DNA of 64,000 nucleotides from Cephalopachus bancanus (lineage: Eukaryota; Chordata; Mammalia; Primates; Tarsiidae), in contig JAPVLO010000275.1 in NCBI GenBank assembly GCA_027257055.1, forward strand, positions 2,108,001 through 2,172,000, read 5' to 3'. Both the position numbers and the translations under genes were made by a program. Shown in pieces: positions 46,244 through 61,419 of this stretch; position 1 is the stretch's first letter, and the number at the start of each line of letters is the position of its first letter. Under the pieces are notes generated by a model. The model saw only the letters and a list, made by a program, of their open reading frames with translations, was not told where the DNA came from and searched no databases.

Positions 46244-47662
46244 TCAGGGCCGGGTCCCGCGCGCCTCGCGCCGCCGCCGCAGCTCCTCGCGGTAGCAGTA
46301 CGAGCAGTAGTGCTCGGTCTCGGCGCGCCCGTAGAACGCGCAGTTCTCGCGCTGGCAGCGCCGCTGCGCCGCGCCCGGGCCCGCGCGGCCGCACTCACCG
46401 TTCGAGCGCGCGGCCGGCGCGTCGGCGTCGGCGAACTCTAGGCCGTCGCGCGCGGCGCCGAAGCCGTTGCTGTAGGTCTGCGACTTGTGCTCGGCCGCGC
46501 TGGCCGCGGCGCCCGGCAGGGCCCCGGGCGGGGCTCCGGGCAGGGCGCGCGCCAGCGACTCCACCGTGTTGACGGCGCGCAGAGCGGCGGCGCGCGCCGG
46601 GCTGTAGCTCTGCGACGACAGCGAGCGGTTCTGCTGCGGGTACGTGGCGCACGGCCGCAGCGCGCCCACCGCCGGCGCGCACGCCTCGTCCCGCGCGCCC
46701 GTCGCCTGCACGTGGAGGACGCTCTGGCGCGCCGGCGCCGGGGGGCTGCGGCCGGCGCCGCCGGAGCCCGCACGCCGCGCGCCGCCGCCGCCCGGGGAGG
46801 ACGAGCCGCCCGCCGCCGCCCGCGCCGCCCGCGCGCCCGCCGCGGGCCCGGGGCTCGGGCGCTCCTTGAGCTTGAGCACCAGCTGCGCGGGCGGCGCGGG
46901 CGGCGGGCCCGGGGAGGCGCGCTCCGGGCCCGGCGCGCCCTCCGCCTCGGGCCTGCGCGGCGGCCGCTTGGCCGCGGGGGCGGCGGGGGCGTCGCGGCGC
47001 CGCTGCTCCTGCTCGGCGCTGAAGCGCTCCTGCGCGCTGGTCAGGTAGTAGCCGATCATCTCCTCGTGGAACTGGTGCCGGTGGCTGGTGAGCAGCAGCC
47101 CCGCGAAGATGAACTTGCGCTCGCCCTGCATGGCGGCGCGCAGGATGTTGAGGCTCAGCTTCACGTCCGTGCTGTACTTCCACGCGTCGCCGCGCGGCCC
47201 GCCGCCCTTCTCGGCCGGCGACGCGCCCGCCGCCCTGTCGGTGGGCGACGGCGTGGTCTTCTCGGACGGCGACGTGCTGGCCGACGCGCCCGACTCCTCC
47301 TTGCTGCCCTTGCGCGCCTTGGCCTTCTTGTCCTTGCGCTCGGCCGCGTCGCCGCTCTTGCCGCTGGCCGCGCCGGCGCGGCCCATCTTGCCGTGCACCA
47401 GGCCGCCCAGGCCGCCCATGTTCTTCTTCAGCTTGATGCCCAGCGTCTTGCTGAAGCTGCCCAGCTTGTTGGCCACGGAATCCGCGCGCGTCTTGTCCTT
47501 CTCCTTGCGCTGCCTGTCCTTGTCCTTGTCCTTGCCGTTCTTGCCGTTGTTGCTGTTGGAATTGCTGCACACCGAGTCGCGGTCCGAGTCCAGTGAGTCG
47601 GCCAGGGACTGCACGTCCTCCCCCGCCGAGGCCGTCGGGGACTCCGGCTGCGCCAGGGGCGC
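46244..47662 (-). CDS. OTUD7A: OTUD7A terminal coding exon (472 codons plus stop): C-terminal region with A20 zinc finger
   Basis: OTUD7A (Cezanne-2) is an OTU cysteine deubiquitinase related to OTUD7B, with preference for Lys11-linked chains in family studies, and acts in neurons. This exon carries the region after the OTU fold. In exon numbering, residues 40-59 are a Lys/Asp/Arg-rich charged stretch (nuclear-signal-like), 161-216 are a conserved block ([20 protein letters not shown], then an [14 protein letters not shown] segment), 217-435 are Ala/Pro/Gly/Arg-rich disorder, and 436-456 are the A20-type zinc finger with Cys spacing CX4CX11CX2C, a ubiquitin-binding module. The acceptor is CCCCCACAG just upstream of 47662, phase 0. 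The stop is TGA 46244-46246. The frame is fully open. Confidence 0.96.
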   Translation of the reverse strand, partial: APLAQPESPTASAGEDVQSLADSLDSDRDSVCSNSNSNNGKNGKDKDKDRQRKEKDKTRADSVANKLGSFSKTLGIKLKKNMGGLGGLVHGKMGRAGAASGKSGDAAERKDKKAKARKGSKEESGASASTSPSEKTTPSPTDRAAGASPAEKGGGPRGDAWKYSTDVKLSLNILRAAMQGERKFIFAGLLLTSHRHQFHEEMIGYYLTSAQERFSAEQEQRRRDAPAAPAAKRPPRRPEAEGAPGPERASPGPPPAPPAQLVLKLKERPSPGPAAGARAARAAAGGSSSPGGGGARRAGSGGAGRSPPAPARQSVLHVQATGARDEACAPAVGALRPCATYPQQNRSLSSQSYSPARAAALRAVNTVESLARALPGAPPGALPGAAASAAEHKSQTYSNGFGAARDGLEFADADAPAARSNGECGRAGPGAAQRRCQRENCAFYGRAETEHYCSYCYREELRRRREARGTRP

Positions 47663-50643
<2,981 letters not shown>

Positions 50644-53600
50644 TCAGGCGAGCAAGGGTGTGGCTGAGCTCTGCTGGTTTGTGGTTTCATGCCGAGTCTG
50701 GATCAGGGCCTGGGACTTGCGGACCCTCAGGGCCCTGCCCGCAGGGACAGACAAGCAGGTTAACCAACACCTCATCATGTCAGGTAGTGGTGAACCCTGG
50801 GAGGGTGTACAGCAGGCGGAAGGCGGCGATGGTGATGCCTTTCTAGAGCAGGGCCAGGGATCCTCTTGAGGCAGTCACATGCAGGGGGAGGCTGTGGTGA
50901 GGAGTGACCGCTGGTCATTTCTCAGAGGGACTGATTCATTACAAAACCTCTTGAGTGACACATCCCACCGGTGGGGATCTTGGCCCACCCCAGAAAGGCT
51001 GAGGTGGAGGGGGCTGTCTGCAGGTTTGGGGTCATCTAGGAGCTTCTGAGCCACTGCAGGACCCAGTAAGAGGAGTCCCTCATGACAACGGCCAACTCCT
51101 CCTAAGGGTGTTGTCAGACGCAGGGAGCGGGAAGAAGTGGGAGGTGGCATCCCCGGTCCTGCCCTCTGAGCGAGCCGCAGCCTCCTCTGTGGGCTCCAAT
51201 GACGTTCCTGCCTGCCTCTCTCACAGGAGTCACAGCAGAGAAGCACAGCCCAGGCCCCAGCCAGCGGCTCTGCTCCTCTGCTGGAGCAGACTGCCCCTAA
51301 TTGGTGGCAAGGGCGCCACAAGAATAGAAAGGCAAGTAAATACACATAGTCCAAGACCGAATGCCACTAATATCTGATCTACTGAGAAACGGGAACAGTT
51401 GACTCAGTGCTGCCCTCCAGTGTTGTTAAAGAGAAAACATGACCACAATCTGTTCTACTCCTCCCTCCCTAGGCCTATATAAGGAAAAGTCAGCTTTGCT
51501 GACCACTGACCAGCTCAGAGATGTTCGTCACTCTGGCTTGGGACTGGGCAGCACAGTGCTCTGGTGTGGGCGGTCAGGGCGGCTAGGCCTGCCTTGGCTG
51601 CAGCCTGCTGGGTCTGCCTTGACGTGGCCACCCTTTCCGGGGGAGACACACCCGGGGAGGACTGCAGGGCTAGCTCAGGGACAGCCTCCCTCAGTGATGC
51701 CCAGCGGCCTGGTTCCACGAGTCACCACACAGACAGAGGAGGTTGGCCTGGCATCCTTGTGGGGCGGGCAGTGGGGGAGGCTCTCCCCATTGATGCTGCT
51801 TCTCAGACTTTTTGAGAGCAGTGCAGCTCCCTGGAGTTCTAGGCCCCCATGCACAGATGGGCCAGACCAGAGTGTCCAGGAAAAGGACCTGAGACCCACA
51901 TTTGACATAAGCATCCCCATGGTTCTTAAAGTCAGGCAAATTTGGAAAATACCGTTCTATAACAATAATAATCAGAAGCAGTTCCTGTGGATGCCGCTGG
52001 GGAATTTCAGGTCCTTCCCAGGGCAGAGTTACCACTGGAAAGCATCTGCCCAGCCCCTTCCCCAGCCTCCCCCAGCATTCAGGAGGGAACAGGTGCCTGG
52101 CTGCCCCGTGGGTATGAGCAGAGGCGAGCTGGGAAGTGCTGGGTGATGTAAGGCATGGGAACGTCTCCCCACTCCTCTCTGTCCCTGGCACCTGCAGAAG
52201 ACTGTGGGTCCCCACTTGGAGAAGGGCTGCCTGCCAATCAGGAACTCCTGCTTTTTACTTTGTGTGGGAACCTAATCTCTACGGTTAAGCCACTATGGTT
52301 TTGGTGTGTGTGTTTCAGATAAACCACTGCAGCCAGGACAACACCATAGCCTCATACCCTCACCTCCCTACCGTGGGTCTCTTGGGAACTTCTTCCACAG
52401 CTGGGCTGGAACTGGCCCCCTGGGTGCCCACAGCTTGAGCACACTGTTGGAACACACTCAGAGGCGCTGGTGTCTGCCACCTGGAAGGTCCTGGCAGTCT
52501 CTCAGCGTCAGTCTTGGTGAGGTGAAGGCCAGGTACTGAGAGAGGCTCCGAGGACAGACTTGCTCACAACTGAAGACTCTCAGGGTCTGTAAGGAAGGCA
52601 TCTTCTCTACAGGGGATCAGCTTCCCCACTGTAGTGAGGGCTGGAGCTGCATGGCCCCGAGATCCCAGGGAGAGTACAAGCCAGGGAGGCTGTAAAACAG
52701 CCTCTGCCTCTTACTGTACACGATGACTTTTCCCTATTGGAAACCTGATCTTACTCAGCCAGGAGGGTAGCTGCACGGCAGGTTGCCCTCTGCCGGCATA
52801 TGTCAAGAACAGCAACTACTTTTAAAAATAAGCATGGAAAGGTGTTTTTTGTTTGCTGTTTTCTTTTTCTTTTTTTTTTTGAAAGAGTTCCCTCCTGTCT
52901 TTTAGCCTGGAATCATCTAGGCACCATCTCAAACTAGCGTAGACATGTTTTAAATACTTATTTCCCAAAACAGAGTGGAGATTCCTGGTTTCTGTTTAGG
53001 ATTAGGTTGTGAAAAGCTGTAAGAGCATTTTCCACCATTACACCAACTTGTCTTTAACCACCAGAGAGCTGAAGTCACAGAGGAACCAACTCACCCCAAG
53101 ACTAAGGAAAGACAAGAGCCTCCAGGGAGAGCCAGACATGAGCTTAAGAGGGCTGACTCAGCTGAATTTAGAACTCAGCTAAAATGACTAAATTGGTAAA
53201 GGAAGAGAGTTGCTAGTGAAATGATATAGAGCACTGGGGACTGAAGATGTAAAACAACGTCATGTGCACTTTGAGGTCCTTTCCATAGGACCTAACCTGG
53301 TGCTCCCAGAGAAAGATTGGCAAGAATTCTGAGAAAGTGTCCTTTGTGAATATTTGTCTTCCATTTCTACTAAGAAACAAAAGTTTATATTGCAGAGGGT
53401 GGGGTAACACACACCAGATACACTAAAGATGGTATTCTTGTCACTCTGGTTCAGCCTTTGTGTTAGGCAGGCTCTATATCCCTGGATCTGGGGAGAGGGG
53501 TGACCACCCCAGCTGTCCTGACAAACAAGACTGATTCTAACTTGGACACTAAAGACCTAGCAAAAGGAAAGGCATGCCTGTTTCCAGGAATAAGAGAGAT

Positions 53601-53983
53601 TCACCAGTCTTTACGCTCCCACTCAAGATGTCTGAATTTCAACAACAACAACAAAACCTATAAGAAAATACTCATACACTGATAAGAGATAAAGCAATTC
53701 ACAGAACAAGACTCAGATATGACACAGGTGTCGAAACTGTCAGATAAGAAGTTTAAAATAACTGATTAATAAGACTCTAGTAGAAAAGGTGGATACTGTG
53801 CAGGATTTGGTAGTTAATTTCAGTGGAGAGAAGAAATTTCTAAGAAAGAAATGAAAATCCTAGACATGAAAAAAACAATAATAGAGACGAAGAATGTCTT
53901 CATAAGGCTGGTCAGTTGACTTTATACAGCTGAGCAAAGAATCTGTGACCATTAAGATAGGTCTTTAGAAATTACATCAATGG

Positions 53984-54275
53984 TCTGGTCGTGGTGGCTC
54001 AAGACTTTGGGATTCCAGCATTTTGGGAGGCCAAGGTGAGAGGAATGCCTGAGCCTGCAGGTTCAACATGGTGAGATCTCATCTCTACAATAAAAATCAA
54101 AAAATTAGCCAGGAATGGTAGCACATGCCTGTAGTTCTGGCTACTTGGAAGACTGAGGCAGAAGGATCACCGGAGCCCAGAAGGGGTCGCTGTGAGTGTG
54201 CCACTGTACTCAGGCCTGGGCGATAGAGTGAGACTCCAACTCAAAAAAAAAAAAAAAAAGAAAAAGAAAAAGAAA
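53984..54275 (+). mobile_element. Alu SINE, plus strand, with a small deletion
   Basis: 'gtctggtcgtggtggctcaa', a left arm shortened around 'gcaggttcaacatggtgag', linker 'ctacaataaaaatcaaaaaa', and tail 'gagactccaactcaaaaaa' with AAAAAG units. Flanks gaaattacatcaatg and gaaataccaatg suggest a decayed target-site duplication. Confidence 0.92.
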
Positions 54276-55045
54276 TACCAATGAAACACAAAGAGAAAAA
54301 AGGGGGTGGGAAACAGAACAGAGCATCTAAGAGCTGTGGGACAATATCAAACAGCCTAAGTTCTGTGTAAATATAAATCCAGAAGGAGAAGACAAAGAAA
54401 GCAAGACAAAATACGTTTTTAAAGAGAATGGTTAAGAATTTTCCAAAATTAATGACAAACACCACCATAGACCCAAGAAACTAAAAGAACACCAAGCAGG
54501 AAAAATAACAAAAATATACCTATAATAGCATCTTAAAACTTCTGAAAACCAAAGACAGAGAAAATTTTGAAGGCAACCAGGGGGAAAAATATACATTACA
54601 TATAGAGAAACAAAGATAAGAATTAGGCTAGACACAGTGGCTCACACCTGTAATCCCAGCACTTTGGGAGGTGGAGGCGACAGGATTGCCTGAGCCCAGG
54701 GGTTTGAGGCCAGCATGGACAACTTGGTGAGACCTCATCTCTTGCCTATGGTTCTAACTACTTAGAAGGCTGAGGCTTTGGATTGCCTGAGCCTAGCAGG
54801 TTGAGGCTGCAGTGGTCCTGAGCATGCCACTGTACTCCAGCCAGGGCAACAGCGAGACTCTGACTCAAAAAAAAAAAAAAGAAAAAAAGAAAGAAAAAAG
54901 AAAAGAAAAAAAAGAAAAAGAACTATAGTAGACTTTTCATGATAAAACAGGGAAGCCAGAAGATGATGGAGTAACATTTTTAAAGTGCTGAAAGAAAAAA
55001 ATGCTAATGTAGAATTCTATACCTAGCAAAAATATCTCTGGAGAC
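54276..55045 (+). mobile_element. Old L1 (L1M), plus strand, first part
   Basis: 54300-54626 and 54922-55045 are ORF1/inter-ORF type L1 text ('gaatggttaagaattttcca', 'gaaggcaaccagggggaaaa', 'gtagaattctatacctagca'). An Alu at 54627 interrupts it. It breaks off at 55045 and continues at 61420 on the other side of a younger L1. Confidence 0.75.
54627..54921 (+). mobile_element. Alu SINE, plus strand, truncated right arm
   Basis: 'ggctagacacagtggctcac', left arm complete, then the linker and the start of the right arm are missing (text jumps from 'gagacctcatctc' to 'ttgcctatggttctaactac'). A-rich tail with AAAGAAAA units to 54921. Confidence 0.92.
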
Positions 55046-58000
55046 CCAAGTTAAGGTGACCAACATGAGGCAGCTAGAGTGTATTTCTCCTACAGAATAA
55101 AACAAGATGGAATTTGCTCAGTCCCCAGAGAGGAACCAGCCAGCAGCATATCCCACAACTTACACACACACACACACAAAAGTGATAATGAACACATAGT
55201 GCAAAGAAGAGAAAAATCCATTGACCTGGGCTGGAACTAGCTAGACTCTTACCTGGACCACTGAAGACCAACAGCAGCCTCCAGACACAGAGGGGAAGGT
55301 AAGTGAGGGGAATTCAGAAGTGCTGTGTTCCTGCTCAGACTTGGGGGGGCCTCCTGAGCCTGTAGAAATCCATTACCCCAGGGAAACTGCTTTACCCATA
55401 GTTGTGTTTTGTCAAAACCCACGTGGAGTGGTGAAGCCTCAGCTGCCATAGTCCAGAAACTCAACCCTTACATGGCTGTTTCTTAGCCAGCCTGGGAGGA
55501 GATAGACCCCATGGGCAAACCCTAAAGGAGTTCTGCGCTCCTACTATGGACTTGGAGGGCCTTGTGAGCCTTGCAGGACTCCAGTTCCTCATGGGAAACT
55601 GCCAAAACCCACATGGAGTCATGAAGCCTCAGATGCCATAGCCAGGAACTCAACCTTTATGGGGCTGCTTTCTAGCCAGCCTAGGTGGGGACAGGACCCG
55701 AGTGCAAACTCTGCAGTCAGTTCCTGGCTGGAGCAGGCTATATGAGAACACCTGAGTCACTGAGGTCAGCTGTATTTTGACATTCAGATCGTAAACTACC
55801 TGAGACTACGGATGGAGTCGGATGGGACATGTTGCCATAGTGTAACCTCTCACTCCCCGTGTAAACTATTCTATGCTTTCCCTGCATGGCCACATTGCCC
55901 TGGTGGCCTGGGACTCCCTCCTAATCTCTACTGGAGTGGCCAGGAGCACTCACTTGCGGGGTGCCTAGGCCTCTTTCCATCCATATTTCCCTCGAAGGCT
56001 CAAAACAGAGAACTTAGGTAATCCTGCCCTCTGCCTAGGTTGGCTGAGTATTTCTTTGGAACAGCACTCACCAAGGAGGAACCCCACAGCCACCAACACA
56101 GCTGGCTTTCTTCCACAAGTGCCACCTCCTGGCTGGAGGTCAATAGCACAGCCCATCACATCAGATATAATTCCTCATGTTTGAGGAAGGCCTGATCCCA
56201 GACCTTAGCTAACACCACCTTCCAAGATACTCCAGCCACTCAGGAGGTCATAAGCCAGTGCAGGTACTCATCACAGAACTGCCACAGCTGGAAATTAAGA
56301 AACCCATCATACCAAAGCCTACATATAACAAAGGGAAGCCTACAGTGCCTAAGTCAGGCCTCTGCCAACTTCAAATAAGAATTAGTACACCCAAATGAAA
56401 GGAACCAGAAAAATAATTCTGACAATATAAAAAAAAATTCTCCAACACCCAACACCAATGAACCGTAACCAAAATAAGCTTTTGAGATTATAGACACAGA
56501 ATTCAAAAACTTGATTATCAAATTGATCAATGAGCTTCAGGAGAAACTTGAAAACCAACATAAGGGGGGAAAAAAAAATTCAGGGCACAGATGAAAAATT
56601 CTCCAGAGATAGACACTTAAAAAATAAAGCTGGAATTCTAGAAATAAAATAATCATTCCGGAAATTACAAAATGCATGGAAAGTTTTAACAGTAGATGAG
56701 AACAAGCAGAAGAAAGAATCTCAGACTTCAAGATAAGGCTTTTGAATTAACCCAAGCAGACAACAATAAGAAAAAAGAATCAAGAAAATGGAACAAAGTC
56801 TCAAGAAATGTGAGATTATATAAAATGTCCAAACCTAGGTGTTTCTGAGAAAAAAGAGAAAGCAACAGGTTTGGAAAACCTAATTGAGAGAAAAATTGAG
56901 GAACTCTTGCCAGAGGCTTAAACATCTAGATACAAGAAGCCCAGAAGACTCATTACAAAATGGTAAACCCAAAGGCATATAATCATCTGGTTATGCAAAG
57001 TTAATGTGAAGGAAATAATTTTAAGAGAGTGAGACAAAAGCATCAAATAACTTACAAAGGTAAACCTATCAGACTAACAGACTTCTCAGAAGAAACTCTA
57101 TAAGCTAGAAGGGATTGGGACCCCATCTTCAATCTTCTCAAACAGAATAACAGTCAGCCAAGGGTTCGGTATCCCACAAAATGAAGTTCATAAATGAAGT
57201 CTTTCCCAGACAAAGAAATGCTGAGGGAATTTGTCACTAGTCTGGCTTTACAAGAAATAGTCAAAGGAGTTATAAATACTGAAACAAAAGGTCAAAATAC
57301 ACCAATAGAAAAATGCTGGAAATTCCGAAGCCCACAGGCCTTATGGAAGACCAACACAATAGAGAAATGAATAAATATAACAACCAGATAACAACCAATA
57401 TGGTGAATGGAACAGTACCTTACATATCATTATTAATTCTGAATGTAAATGGTCTCAATGCCCTATTAAAAAGATACAGACTAACAGAATGAATAATAAT
57501 AAAAAAAAACACACACAACTCAAATATCTGCTGCCTTCAAGAAACCCATTTAACACGTAAAGCTACTATTGATTCAGAGTAAAGTGGTGGGGGGAAAATA
57601 TTCCAGGTAAATGGAAACCAAAAGTGAGCTGGAGTAGCCATTCTCATATCAGATAAAACAGACTTTAAATTAACAACAGTAAAAAAAAAAAAAAAAAAAA
57701 AAAGACAACGATGGTTGTTATATAATGATAAAGGGACCAACCCAATGAGAAGATATAACAATTTAAAATATATATGTGCCTAATACCAGAGCCTCAAACT
57801 TTATTAAAAAAATTCTACTAGACGTAAAAAAGAGAGAAACAGCAATACAACAATAATGGTAGTCTTCAGCACTCCACTGACAGTAATATGTCATCAAGGC
57901 AGAAAGTCTGCAGAGAAACATTGGAGTTAAATTGGACTCTATAGCAAATGGGACTAAGAGACATCTACAGAACCTTCCACCCCAAAACTACAGACTATAT

Positions 58001-61000
58001 ATTTTTTCATCAGCACATGGAATATTCTCCAAGATAGACTAAAAAATAGGCCACAAATCAAATCTCTCATCAATTAAAAAAATTCAAAATCACATCAAAC
58101 ACCCTCTCAAACACAGTGGAATAAAACCAGAAATTAACTCCAAGGAGAACTCAGAAAACCAAACAAAAACATGGAAGTTAATCAATCTGCTTCTCAATGT
58201 CCCTTGGGTCAAAAATGAAGTCAAGATGGAAATTTAAAAGTTCCTCAAAATGAATGACAACAGTGAAACAAGTTATAAAAACCTCTGGGACATAGCCAAA
58301 GCTGAGCTCAGAGTAAAATTTGTAGTGTTTATAGTCTACATTAATAAGACTGAAAGGTTGCTTATCAACAACCTAATACTACATCTCAAGAAACTAGAAA
58401 AACAGGAACAAATCAAACCCAAAGCTAGCAGAAGAAAAGAAATAGTGAAGGTCAGAGCAGAACTAAATTAAATTGAAATAAAGAAACACAAAGGATCAAT
58501 GAAACAAAAAGTTGGTTCTTTGAAAACATAAAAAAAATTGATAGACCACTAGCTAGATTAATTAAGAAGCAGAGAGAGAAGATACACATTAGCTCAATCA
58601 GAAATGAAAATGGAAACATCACAATTGATATGATGGAAATTCAAAAGATCTTCAGAGACTATCATGAACACCTCTATGCAAACAAACTAGAAATCTAGAG
58701 GAAATGGATAAATTCTTGGGAACATACCCCCTAATCTTGAATCAGGAAGGAATAGAAACCCTAAACAGAACAATAATGAGTAGCGAGATTGAAACAGTAA
58801 TAAGAAGCTGCTCAACAACAACAAAAAAGTCCAGGACCTGATAGACTCACAGTCAAATTCTACCAGACCTTCAAAGAAGAAATGACATGGTTATTCCACA
58901 AGATTGAAGAGGAGGTAATCTTCTCCAGCTCATTCTATGAGACCAGTATTATTCTGATGCCAAAGACAGGAAAAGACACGACAAAGAAAAAAAACCTACA
59001 GACCAATGTCCCTTATGAACATAGGCACACAAATCCTCAACAAAATATCGGTAAACTGAACTTAGTAACACATTAAAGAAATACACCACGACCAAGTGGG
59101 TTTTATCCTGGTGATACAAGGGCCATTCAACATATGCAAGTCAATAAACATGATCCACTACATAAAGAAAATTAAAAACAAAGCCATATAATCATTTCAA
59201 TAGATTCAGAAAAAGCATTTGATAAAATCCAGCATTGCTTTATGATAATAACCCTCAGCAAAAGAGGCACAGAGGGTGTATTCCTCAAAATAATAAAAGC
59301 CCCATATGACAAACCCACAGCCAACGTCATCCTAAAAGAAGAAAAGTTGAATACATTCCTCCTTACAACTGGGACAAGGAAAGAATGCCCACTTTCACCA
59401 TTCCTATTCAGTATAGTACTGGAAGTCCCAGCCAGAGCAATCACGCAAGAAAAAGAAAGCATATCCAAATTGGAAGTGAAGAAATCAAACGATCTCTGTA
59501 TGTTGACAATATTGTCTTACACCTAGAGAATCCTAAAGACTTCTCCAAAAGACTCCTGAACTTGATAGATGAATCTGGTAAAGTTTCAGGATAGAAAATC
59601 AACATATACAAATCAGAAGCACCACTATACACCAATAGTGACCAAACTGAGAATCAAAACAAGAACTCAATTCCATTAAAAATAGCAGCCAAAACCCGAA
59701 AATAACCTAGGAATATATTTAACCAAGGAGGTGAAAGACCCCTATAAGGATACCTACAAAACTCTGTTGAAAGCAATTGTAGAGGACACAAACAAATGGA
59801 GAAACACTGTGAAAGCAACTGTAGAGGACACAGACAAATGAAGAAACAGCCCATGCTCATGGACTGGAAGAATCAGCACTGTTAAAATGACCATATTACC
59901 CAAACTAATCTACAGATGCAATGCAATCCCTAACAAGTGACCAACATCATTTTTTACAGAATTAGAAAAAACTATCCTAAAATTCATATGAGAAACAAAG
60001 CCAGAATAGCCAAAGCAATCCTAAGCAAAAAGAACCAGCTGGAGGCATCACATTGCCTGACTTCAAATTATACTGCAAGGCATGATACTGGTATAGGAAT
60101 AGACATATTGACCAATGGAACAGAATAGAGAATCCAGAAATAAACCCAAATACTTACAACCAACTGATCTTTGACAGAGCAGACAAAACACACACTGGGG
60201 AAAGGATACCCTGTTCAACAAATGATGCTGGGAAAATTGGATAGCTACATGCAGAAAATTGAAACTTGATCCCTATCTCTTCCCATATACAAAATTAACT
60301 TGAGACGAATTAAAGAGTTAAATGTTGTATCTGAAATCATAAAAATCCTAGAAGAAAACCTAGGAAAAACTCTTCTGGACATCAGGCAAAGAATTTATGG
60401 CTAAAATCCCCAAATCAAATGCAACAAAAACAAGTGGGGCTTAATTAAACTAAAAAAAAAAAAAAAAAAAGGCTTCTGCACAGGAAAGACATAGTTAATA
60501 GAGCAAATAGGCAACCTACAGAATGGGAGAAGATATTCACAAACTCTATATCTGACAAGGACTAATATCCAGATTGTACAAATAACTCAAACCAGCAAGG
60601 AAAAAGCAAACAACCCCATTTAGAAGTGGGCAAATGACATGAACAGACATCTATCAAAAGATGATATACAAATGACCAACAAACATAGGAAAAAAATGGT
60701 CAAAATCACTGTCAGGGAAATACAAATTAAAATCACAGTGAGATACCACTTATACCAGTTAGAATGGCCATTATTTAAAAAACCAAAGACGATAGATGCT
60801 GGCATGGATGTGGAGAAAAGGGGATGCTGATAGTGTTGGTAGGAGTGTAAATTAGTACAACCTCTATGGAAATTGGTATGGAGATTTCTTAAAGAACTAA
60901 AAGTAGATATAGCATGTGATCCTGCAATCTCACTACTAGATATCTACCCAAGGAAACAGAGGTCATTATATGAAAAAGACACCTGCACCCACATGTTCAT

Positions 61001-61419
61001 CACAGCAATTGCAAAGATGTGGAATCAACCTAAATGCCCATCAACCAATCAGTGGATAATGAAAATGTAGGTATGTACACACTATGGAATACTATTCAGC
61101 TATCAAAAGAATGAAATAATGTCTTTTGCAGCAACTTGGATGGAACTGGGGAACATCATCTTAAGAAAATGAACACAAAACAGAATAGAAAACCAAATAC
61201 CATGTTCTCATAAGTGGATACTAAACCAAGGATCTGCAACGATATAGAGAACAGTGTAATGGACACTGGAGACTCAGAAGAGAGAAGGTGGGAAGGGGTA
61301 GAGGGACAAAAAAAAAATCACCTATTGGGCACAATGTACACAGGTGGGAATGATGGGTACACTTAAAGCCAAGACCAAAAACTATTTGTACCCTCTAAAG
61401 CTATTGAAATAAAAAAAAA
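55046..61419 (+). mobile_element. Full-length but decayed L1 element, plus strand
   Basis: About 6.4 kb. Direct repeats atctctggagac (55034-55045) and atctctgagac (61420-61430) flank it as a worn target-site duplication. Order: 5'UTR-like GC-moderate part (to about 56400) with a 190-bp tandem duplication, ORF1-type text (about 56400-57400), ORF2 endonuclease (about 57500-58300), reverse transcriptase (about 58600-59650, the catalytic block reading Tyr-Val-Asp-Asn in place of Phe/Tyr-Ala-Asp-Asp), then C-terminal part, 3'UTR and A10 tail. Stops and frameshifts throughout mean it cannot move. It is antisense to OTUD7A. Confidence 0.88.
55305..55690 (+). repeat. 190-bp tandem duplication in the L1 5' region
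   Basis: Matching landmarks recur 190 bp apart: 'caaaacccacgtggagtggt' (55413) and 'caaaacccacatggagtcat' (55603), each followed by 'gaagcctca', 'gccatag' and 'aactcaacc'. Probably two 5'UTR monomer-like units. Confidence 0.8.

Noticed and set aside
46487..47596. 369-codon plus-strand open frame, and a 391-codon minus frame at 46395-47570
   Set aside because: Both are shadows of the OTUD7A terminal exon in GC-rich DNA. Only the frame ending at 46244 has the zinc finger and matches the upstream exons in phase.
47614..47614. Start of the OTUD7A protein at 47614
   Set aside because: The codon there is GTG inside the terminal exon. The frame continues upstream to a splice acceptor at 47662 and into two earlier exons.
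58250..59594. Frames in the L1 as host genes
   Set aside because: They are pieces of a broken L1 ORF2 in successive frames.
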